Source: Meghimatium bilineatum (Eukaryota; Mollusca; Gastropoda; Stylommatophora; Philomycidae). Taken from it: a DNA stretch of 64,000 nucleotides. The DNA is taken from the NCBI GenBank assembly GCA_034231615.1, contig CM067309.1, forward strand, positions 39,339,627-39,403,626. Direction: 5' to 3'. Below, piece by piece: positions 56,753 through 64,000 of the stretch. Each line of letters starts with the position of its first letter. The stretch's first letter is position 1. A program made the position numbers and the translations under genes. The notes beneath the pieces are model-generated. The model saw only the letters and a program-made list of their open reading frames with translations, was not told the DNA's origin and did no database searches.

Positions 56753-56759
56753 CCGACGG

Positions 56760-57050
56760 TATTTGTACGTCATTATATCAAGTGACATATTCATTCCAGA
56801 ACGTTGTCTTCACCCTGGATACTCTGAACGCCTCTCTGTCCCGGACAATCAGGCCTGCATTGGCCAGAGACATGTGCACACATTCTTCAATGTCACTGGT
56901 CCATCGTCTTCGTGGTCTTCTACTACTTCTCTCGCCTGGCACTCTGCCCTCCAGAATCAGTCTTACGTTACCATCATGTCACTTTACGTGTCCAACATAC
57001 TGAAGATTCCTTTTTATTAGGGTATTAAGAAGCCACCCTTCATTTGTATC
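56760..57050 (-). pseudogene. LINE C-terminal relic
   Basis: Minus strand: GRPRRRW-like block (RRPRRRWTSDIEECVHMS), then RDREAFR and a TTFWNEY end, parallel to 50695 and 62255. Confidence 0.75.
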
Positions 57051-57397
57051 CATTCTTAATTTCTAGACACTTGACTTTCTTAGGTTGCCGTTTCTTTCGT
57101 GAAGAAAATCCGTTAATTTGACGCCGTAAGGAAAACAAATTCATGTTCGTTCGTGTACGTTTTGACTTATAGGAACTACAAGTGACTACAACTGCCTCGT
57201 TACCTAATTGTCTGATATTATATGGCCTATCACAACTGTCTCGCTACGTAATTGTCTGTTTTTTAAAATTGTCAATGACTTTTCTTTTTAGGCACCGTGG
57301 GTGAGATGGGAACTGAATAGAATGCCATGAAAGGGGGGGGGGGGGGGTCACGGGAAAAACAATAACTTGAAAACCACTGATGTAGGTTTCTCTTTGT

Positions 57398-57720
57398 GAT
57401 ACAATATCTGTAGACGTCTTTCTTCATTTGAATCATTATTATTGTTATTGTTGTTATTATTACTTTTTCTATTCTTGTCGTTATCATTTTTATTATTGTT
57501 GTTATTATTATTGTTGATAATATTGTTGTTAGTGTTATTATTGTTATTGTTACTATTTCCAATACATTACTGTTATTGTTATTATTGTTGTTGTTGTCAT
57601 TAATAGTGTCATTATTGTTGTTATTTTTATTATTATTATTGTTATTGTCAATATTATTGTTGTTTTTATTATAATTATTGTTATTATTATTGTTATTATT
57701 TTTGTCCGAAATGACAGTAA
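57398..57720. repeat. Dispersed repeat with (TTR)n microsatellite
   Basis: gatacaatatctgtagacgt, cttcatttgaatcattatta followed by about 280 bp of degenerate tta/ttg triplets. The same start recurs at 63946-64000 at the window edge. Confidence 0.85.
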
Positions 57721-57924
57721 TCGGTACAACCTGTGTCTGTTAACGCCATACGGTGGACGCCGTCTACACATCCTAACAACTCTCATTGTACCAAAAGTTT
57801 CTGGCGGTGAAGCACTTGTGGGAAGATTTTTAAAAACCTTACCCTAGGACGAGGAAATGCAGTCTAAAACCAAATGTTACGGCAGGGCAGACCAGGTCAT
57901 TAGCATTTAGAAATATAACCTAAG

Positions 57925-58258
57925 TTTCAAACAGAAATTAACATTTAGGAATAAGAATACAAACTAAATAGCAAAGAAAATTACACATAATATGCCTATT
58001 TAATATTACAAACTAAATTACAGAGATAATTGCACATAATATTTAGGATTACAAACTAAATATCAGAAAATTACACATACTATTTATATTACAAACTAAA
58101 TAACAGGAAATTACACATAATATTTAGTATTACAAACTAAATAACAGATGAAATTACACATAATATTTAGTATTACAAACTAAATAACAGATGAAATTAC
58201 ACATAATATTTAGTATTACAAACTAAATAACAGAAAATTACACATAATATTTAGGAAT
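57925..58258. repeat. Minisatellite, about 40-bp unit, 7-8 copies
   Basis: aatatttagtattacaaact plus aaataacagaaaattacacat. Confidence 0.92.
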
Positions 58259-58462
58259 ATCAATGTCCCCCCCCCCAATCCCCATCCTTCTTAGTTTAAT
58301 CAGATCTACTATCTACTTTCCTTGATTCAACCACAGATTTCTAGATTTAACGTAGGCCGATGTAGATTATCTAGAGGTCCGCGTTCTAACACATGTGTTC
58401 ATCGTGTGCTCCCGCCAAAATGTAAGGATATCGAAGTCTCAATATGTGAAGTCTTTTGGTAG

Positions 58463-58791
58463 ATGGGGGCTAGCGATCAAAGTACCCGACCGTATTCATT
58501 TTCTCTAGCACGTGCGAAGTTACCATGTTTGCTAACAAGCACTTATAGTCAGAGTACTTACCTGAAGTCGGGTAGGTCGCCGCCACCTGAGTCATGTGAC
58601 CAGGAAGTGCAGCTCTTGCTACACATGGTGAATTGCTGTATGCCAGATTATCCCAAATTGTCGTCTGTAAACATACCTAAAGACCGAGTGGGCACAGCCG
58701 CAAACAATCGCGAGACGTGTGTTGTCATAGCTCAACGACTGTATGCTGGCCAGAAGAATGCGGACCGAGTGGAGAGAATGTTAATAGCGAT
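58463..58791 (+). CDS. Unrecognised gene, first visible exon
   Basis: Open for 109 codons after an in-frame TAG at 58460. Higher GC and CpG than the flanks. Alternative 5' limit 58509 if the tattcattttctctag tract is the acceptor. Confidence 0.6.
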
Positions 58792-61700
58792 GTAAGGACC
58801 TGTGCTCAAACAGGGCTTCCCAACCTGCAATTCATGTACACCATTCATCTGATTGACTCATCGATTAGACGAGCCATTCGTAATAACTTATTTATCAATC
58901 AAACCAAATGAAATAATGAAACGTTATTACCAAAAGTAGTACATGCGTTGATTCACATAAATGTGCGTATATATGGCAAGCGACCTTCGGAGGCATCTGT
59001 AGTTATTTCCACTTGTGCCGTTAAGCGTCGTGGAGGAAATTGTAGTTGTCTGTCTTTGTCCTTTTGAGTCGCATTGGCCATGATCAGCCTGTGTCTAACA
59101 TTTCTTTGACTGTCTCCACTCATCCAGTTCTTTGTTTTCCTCGTGGCTTGTATCCCGATCTGGGGTGCAACGGGTAGCGCATTGGTCTAATGCGGACCCA
59201 GGGTTAGCAGATAACCAAGATCCTAAAAGTACCTCCTCGTGGTGCACCCTGGAAACAGAAGTACAGCTGTTCTTGCTGTATTGGTAATGCAAGGATAGAA
59301 TGATAACAAATATCTTGCTGTATTGGTAATGCAAGGATAGAATAATAACAAATATCTTTCTGTATTCCTGGCAAACACTTTTAGACTCATGTCTTTGATT
59401 GTGGAGGCTGCAAACGGAATGAGATTTGACTGCACAGACAAGCAATATCTTCGACACCTCTGTGCCAACAACCTCAGCGTCAATGCCGACACACAGAAAC
59501 GCTAGACAATCCGGTCCTAGCATTGGAGGGGCGACAATGCAATCGTCACGAAAAGGTAGACTCATGGCGAAAGATGAAAAGATAACATACTAGGTACAAT
59601 GAAAGAGTAGCACAGCTCCAGGGGGCAGCGTTAGGTGCAAATAAAAAGAGAAAACTTTTCAAGAAAATCGGATCTACAAGTTCTGTTGAATAGGACAGGC
59701 AAAAACAACATTCAGAAAAATGAACAATATACTGTGTAATATGACCTTGCCATTAGAGGTGAGAAAGAGACTTCTGCAGTGCTATATAACCCCTATACTA
59801 ACATATGGGTGCGAGTCTTGGACAATAAACAAACTGGAAAGTGGGAAATTAGAGGCAACAGAGATGTGGTTCTACAGAAGAATGCTGAGAATACCATGGA
59901 CTGCCAGAAAAGCTAATGTAGAGGTGTTGAAAGAGTCAAATGCGAAACGGACCTTAATCAACAATATAAGAAAAAGGCAATCTTCTTTTTTTTTGGGCCA
60001 CTTCATGAGACAGGCAGGTTTAGAGAACATAGTCACAACAGGCAAAATTGAAGGCAACAGAGACTGAGGGCGACAACGTGAGAAAATATTAGACAGTTTG
60101 ACAACCTGGCACGGCAGGAAAACAACAACGACTTTGATACATAATAATGTGGACAGAGAGCTATGGAGAGCCATGACCGCCTACGCCAGCCGGCATGGCA
60201 CCTGATGATGATGATGACAAGTTCTGTTAGCTCGAGACAAGATTCTAGTTACCGGTGCTTCTTACGAGCAGAGACCCAATCTTGGGCGCCTAGCAAAGAA
60301 GGCAGATATGGTCAAGCTCTGCTGTCGAGCTTTTCTATACCGGAAACATGATCGGGTAGCGAAAGGGTTCAGTATCTGATGAGTTCAGGCAAAAATGTGA
60401 CATGGTCATTCAGTTCGAGAACATGCTTTGCTCCCAAACACGTGGTGAGACTCAGACTTGGACGAGAGGTTCACGATGTCGGCGAAAGACACCTCGACTG
60501 AGAAGACGAAAGAGCCCGGGTTCAAATTTTTTGTCGAGTTCTGCCTAAACCAGAACCCTATGGGCACTAGCACAAAACGTCTAATTACACGAGGTAAGTT
60601 CACTGGCTGCACGTCTATGGTTTTACATTGTTACAACCACACAAGTCTAGTGTTTTACATTGTTACATCCACACATGTCTAGTGTTTTACATTGTTACAA
60701 CCACACACCTCTAGTGTTTTACATTGTTACAACCACACACCTCTAGTGTTTTACATTGTTACAACCTCACACCTCTAGTGTTTTACATTGTTACAACCAC
60801 ACACCTCTAGTGTTTTACATTGTTACAACCACACACCTCTAGTGCTTTACATTGTTACAACCACACACACTTCTAGTGTTTTACATTGTTACAACCACAC
60901 ACCTCTAGTGCTTTACATTGTTACAACCACACACACTTCTAGTGTTTTACATTGTTACAACCACACACCTCTAGTGTTTTACATTGTTACAACCACACAC
61001 CTCTAGTGCTTTACATTGTTACAACCTCACACCTCTAGTGCTTTACATTGTTACAACCTCACACCTCTAGTACTTTACATTGTTACAACCTCACACCTCT
61101 AGTGCTTTACATTGTTACAACCTCACACCTCTAGTGCTTTACATTGTTACAACCTCACACGTCTAGTGTTTTACATTGTTACAACCTCACACGTCTAGTG
61201 TTTTACATTGTTACAACCACTCACGTCTTGTGTTTTACATTGTTACAACCACACAAGTCTAGTGTTTTACATTGTTAACAGCTACGTCTGGTGGTAATTA
61301 ATAGTTTACCGACACCCAACATTACATCACTAGTAACTGATGAATTTGGTATGGAGTGCAACTTACACATAAATTTGGAGTGCAACTTACACATAACTTT
61401 GGAGTGCAACTTACACATAAATTTAGGGCTTGCAATCTGTGGCACTCATCTTTAATGATCCGTATTATCCGTGTTTTTCAATGCAGGCGATAAAAAGTAT
61501 TTCCGAAGCTTATCTGTTTATCTATTGTCTTTTTTCTGCTTTTGATGTTTGGACTCGCTGGATTGAATGCCGATCAGTTTTGTTTTGGCTATGGCACATT
61601 TGGTTATTTGGCACATTTTGGCTATGGCACATTTGGTTATTTGGCACATTTTGGCTATGGCACATTTGGTTATTTGGCACATTTTGGCTATGGCACATTT

Positions 61701-63682
61701 GGTTGCTTGATACGCAAAGTAACCAACGAAAAGTAGGGATAAATTAGATCAGCCATGAGGAATGACACTTAATTCAGAAAGACCTTAATTGAGAAGTGGG
61801 CTGTTCCTTACCACTATAAGAACTGTGGGTTAAATTGGATATTATCATTCTCATGTGACACGTTTTACATTTCGCTGGTTTTTCTATTGCTGTTTGCATA
61901 CAGTGGCCAATGAAAATAATGGGAACAGTAAAATTCGTCTTTGGCAGAATAATTTCTAATGTGCCACTAGGACTAAATATATTCGTGACCAATCTTCAAT
62001 ATAAGACTTTCTGTCTCAGTGAAAACAACATTCTTAAGTGACTAATTTGACTTTTCCCGTTATTTTCTTTGGTCACTTTGCGTAAATATGTGTCGATAGC
62101 CAATGAAAAACACATGGAAAAAATGAGTCACTTTAGAATAATGGTTTTTAATGAGCCCACAGGTCTTATAATATTGATTGGTCACGGTACAATTCATAAA
62201 AAACACGGGTGTGTACGGGGACAGCAAGCTGGTTCGATGCCGTCGACAGTAAAAGCCTTTGTCTCATGTGACATATTCTTTCCAGAAAGTGGTCTTCCTT
62301 ATGGATTATCTGAACACTCCACGATTCTGGGCGAGTTGACCTGCCACAGCTAGATACATGTTTACGTAATCTGATATATCATAGGCTCCCTCTTCCCCTG
62401 TTACTGTTAACTCTGCCTTCAGCTATTAATCTTTCCACGCTGTTATGTCTCTTTATAAAACAAAAACAAAAATACCTCAGCTTTCATGTAAGAATTTTTT
62501 AAATCAGTAAACTCTTCGGCGTTTATTGATCTTAACACTTCTTGATTTTTATTTTTAGCTGTAGCATCTTATTTTGAAAGCAGTGGTTCTCTTTGCAACT
62601 GTTTTATGTAATGTCCATGCCTCGCAACCGTATATTGCCACTGGAAATACGCATGTCATAATATCCAAAATGTAATTACTAGGCACATTACTCTTGTAGT
62701 TTGCCATTGCTTTCAGGAGGAAATCCGTTTATCGAATAGCATACAAGAAAACACATTCATTTAAAAACCTCTGTACAAAGAATTTTAAAAATCCCATTCG
62801 TGAAGTTTTGTATTTTATTGTCGTGAAGTTTTTACGTCACTGTTCACTATTAAAACGGTAATATGTGGGTCACTACTAAAACGAATAATATGGAACAACT
62901 GGTTGTTGGTCGACAAGCATGAAGAGCTATGACATCTGTCCTATGACATCTGCCCTATGACATCTTCCATATGACATCTGTCATATGACATCTGCCCTAT
63001 GACATCTGCCCTATGACATCTGTCCTATGACATCTGCCCTATGACATCTTCCATATGTGCCAAGCTTGGCACAATGATGATGATTTATATACTTGGAGTA
63101 GCATGCCAAAAATAGCCAAGTCCGACCAACGAAATCACGGGAATAATCACAAATCAGCTTTTAGGTCATGTTTACTTTCCTTACACAAGTCTTTACTAGA
63201 TTTTGGCCATGCTTGATGGTAACCTAAACGAAGATATAATTTGCTTGACGTATGTAAATGAGGTTTGGATGCAAGTTTAACAAACGACAGGCTTAACAAC
63301 GTTGTTACGAATGAATTCAAATAAACAGTGGTCGTGTAGCAGAGATGATGAAAGTGTAATCAAGTGTTAACAGAGGAGAACTAGAAAAGGTCAAAATGTA
63401 CATGAAGGTTGTTGATGTAGAAGAGGTATGTGATTTGGTTGAGAGAAGAAAGAAGACGAAATATGTAAATACAGAACATAATCAGTTTTTGGGTGGAACC
63501 AAGGACGTATAGATAGATAAGGATGTGCTATGACGGCACACAAAAAGTCGGTTGTCAACAAAGATTGCCGAATTTTCTCTTATAGTAAATACTGCGTCAT
63601 TTTTTTCCAGAATAATCAAGTGTACTGATCCACGGACCTTTAGATATAGGATACTGGACGAAGAACGGAAGTCACAGAAAAG
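58463..63682 (+). CDS. Unrecognised gene, two exons, runs off the window
   Basis: Exon 58463-58791 ends ERMLIA plus two bases before donor GTAAGG. Exon 63611-63682 follows acceptor ttttttttccag; only one of its three frames is open, and that frame is the one the first exon needs. Joined they give about 134 residues: MGASDQSTRPYSFSLARAK, CDQEVQLLLHMVNCCMPDY, NRETCVVIAQRLYAGQKNAD, then IIKCTDPRTFRYRILDEER and KSQKR, continuing past donor GTAATT. The start is either ATG 58463 (tagATGG) or an acceptor at 58508 (attttctctag). No signal peptide or membrane segment; it looks helical and soluble. I do not recognise the family. Confidence 0.6.
59270..59352. repeat. 43-bp tandem duplication
   Basis: ttgctgtattggtaatgcaa plus ggatagaatgataacaaatatc, two copies. 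Confidence 0.85.
59688..60226 (+). pseudogene. LINE-D insertion, 539 bp, 12-bp duplication
   Basis: Flanked by acaagttctgtt at 59676-59687 and 60227-60238. Reads MNNILCNMTLPLEVRKRLL, YITPILTYGCESWTINKL, LEATEMWFYRRMLRIPWTAR, GHFMRQAGLENIVTTGK, then a single TGA where the related copy has CGA, GRQREKILDSL and WRAMTAYASRHGT, stop. Tail gatgatgatgatg. Almost intact, so young. Confidence 0.95.
60239..60600 (+). other. GC-richer segment with a possible orphan exon
   Basis: Pre-insertion sequence around the LINE-D. At 60456-60597 a frame (FTMSAKDTSTEKTKEPGF, KFFVEFCLNQNPMG) ends at a good donor CGAG|GTAAGT, but its phase does not fit the exons at 58463 and 63611. Not assigned. Confidence 0.3.
60625..61280. 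repeat. Minisatellite, 32-bp unit, about 20 copies
   Basis: tctagtgttttacattgtta plus caaccacacacc, with cctcacacc and gtgcttt subtypes. Confidence 0.95.
61348..61422. repeat. Tandem repeat, 24-bp unit, about 3 copies
   Basis: aatttggagtgcaacttaca plus cata. Confidence 0.9.
61585..61705. repeat. Minisatellite, 33-bp unit, 3.5 copies
   Basis: ttttggctatggcacatttg plus gttatttggcaca, identical copies. Confidence 0.93.
61706..62250. other. Unrecognised intron/intergenic sequence
   Basis: AT-rich; no motif, array or element. Confidence 0.4.
62255..62650 (-). pseudogene. LINE ORF2 C-terminal relic, decayed
   Basis: Same order as 50695: the complement of gaatattcttt-type end (cttgtctcatgtgacatattc), ttatgtctctttataaa (KRHN region) and catgcctcgcaaccgtatat (YGCEAW region). 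Heavily shifted. Confidence 0.65.
62932..63058. repeat. Tandem repeat, 14-bp unit, about 9 copies
   Basis: tatgacatctgccc with gtcc, ttcca and gtca endings. Confidence 0.92.
63075..63195. repeat. Foldback-family fragment
   Basis: tatatacttggagtagcatg, ccaaaaatagccaag and ccaacgaaatcacgg match the right arm of 26386-26600. Confidence 0.55.
63611..63682 (+). CDS. Unrecognised gene, second exon (72 bp)
   Basis: Strong T-rich acceptor and donor AG|GTAATT. Encodes IKCTDPRTFRYRILDEERKS plus QKR. A multiple of 3 with equal phases on both sides, so skipping would keep frame. Confidence 0.6.
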
Positions 63683-64000
63683 GTAATTCTTATTAAATAC
63701 AGGAGTGATAGCAGGGATGTCACGAATAGCACAGTAGAAACCTGATTATCCGAATTCAAATTAAACAATCTCTAATTATCCGAATCGAATTTGTGTGAAA
63801 TAATTTTATAGCGAGAACGTTAGTACAATGTAATACAAGTACGGTTAGTCAAGTACGGAAGAACGCGTGCTCAATAGTTGCTAGGCGATTTGGTGCCGTT
63901 GAATGGACTGATTCAATTCCCGTTAGTCTCAAGAATTGTACAATGTAATACAATATCTGTAAACGTATTTCTTCATTTGTATCATTGTTATTGTTGTTTT
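63683..64000. other. Right edge: repeat-derived sequence
   Basis: cagtagaaacctgattatcc at 63732 resembles a pogo/Tigger terminus. From 63946 the dispersed repeat of 57398 begins. Confidence 0.4.

Noticed and set aside
59095..59565. 156-residue minus-strand ORF
   Set aside because: Contains a recent 43-bp duplication, no recognised motif, and no splice context.
60456..60597. Extra exon of the gene at 58463
   Set aside because: Its only open frame has phases that do not connect to the exons at 58791 or 63611.

Overview
This is a window of animal nuclear DNA, most likely from a mollusc and probably a gastropod. The evidence is multi-exon genes with GT..AG introns of 1-5 kb, a SAM-SAM-TIR gene (SARM1), a class A neuropeptide-type GPCR, and dense SINEs, LINEs, DNA transposons and minisatellites. 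The placement as mollusc is inference; it rests partly on a SINE core that I recall from gastropod genomes. Nothing looks bacterial, viral or plasmid-like.

Genes. (1) 92-10132 (+): the 3' part of SARM1, six exons encoding the end of SAM1, SAM2 and the whole TIR NADase domain, with the catalytic Glu kept. (2) 36640-51463 (-): a complete four-exon GPCR of 1073 residues, rebuilt here by splicing. TM1 is at 51252-51463, TM2 on a short 135-bp exon at 46200-46334, TM3-TM6 on a 2.65-kb exon at 40962-43608, and TM7 with the tail at 36640-36867. Its third intracellular loop is about 730 residues and holds a coding minisatellite. (3) 58463-63682 (+): two phase-compatible exons of an unrecognised gene that runs off the right edge. 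(4) A weak candidate first exon at 29719-29884 (-).

Between and inside the genes the DNA is mostly mobile elements and tandem repeats. SINE-A (about 160 bp) and SINE-B (282 bp) share a 3' part and end in a (GAA)n tail. The same tail ends an RNase-H-bearing LINE (LINE-G, three copies with 11-12 bp target duplications). SINE-C is tRNA-derived. A second LINE (LINE-D, RTE-like C-terminus, GAT-type tail) has two copies with perfect 12-bp duplications. There are many older LINE relics, a 1353-bp mariner with perfect inverted repeats but a frameshifted transposase, a piggyBac-like TTAA MITE, pogo-like MITEs and a foldback family. Nested insertions give relative ages.

Tandem arrays of 14-56 bp units occupy very roughly a sixth of the window. 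The most striking observation is that the 48-copy, 33-bp array in GPCR intron 2 is built from copies of the adjoining intron-exon junction, with the acceptor AG mutated in nearly every copy. The last intron of SARM1 shows a similar array running into its acceptor, and GPCR exon 2 has a third array directly upstream of its acceptor.
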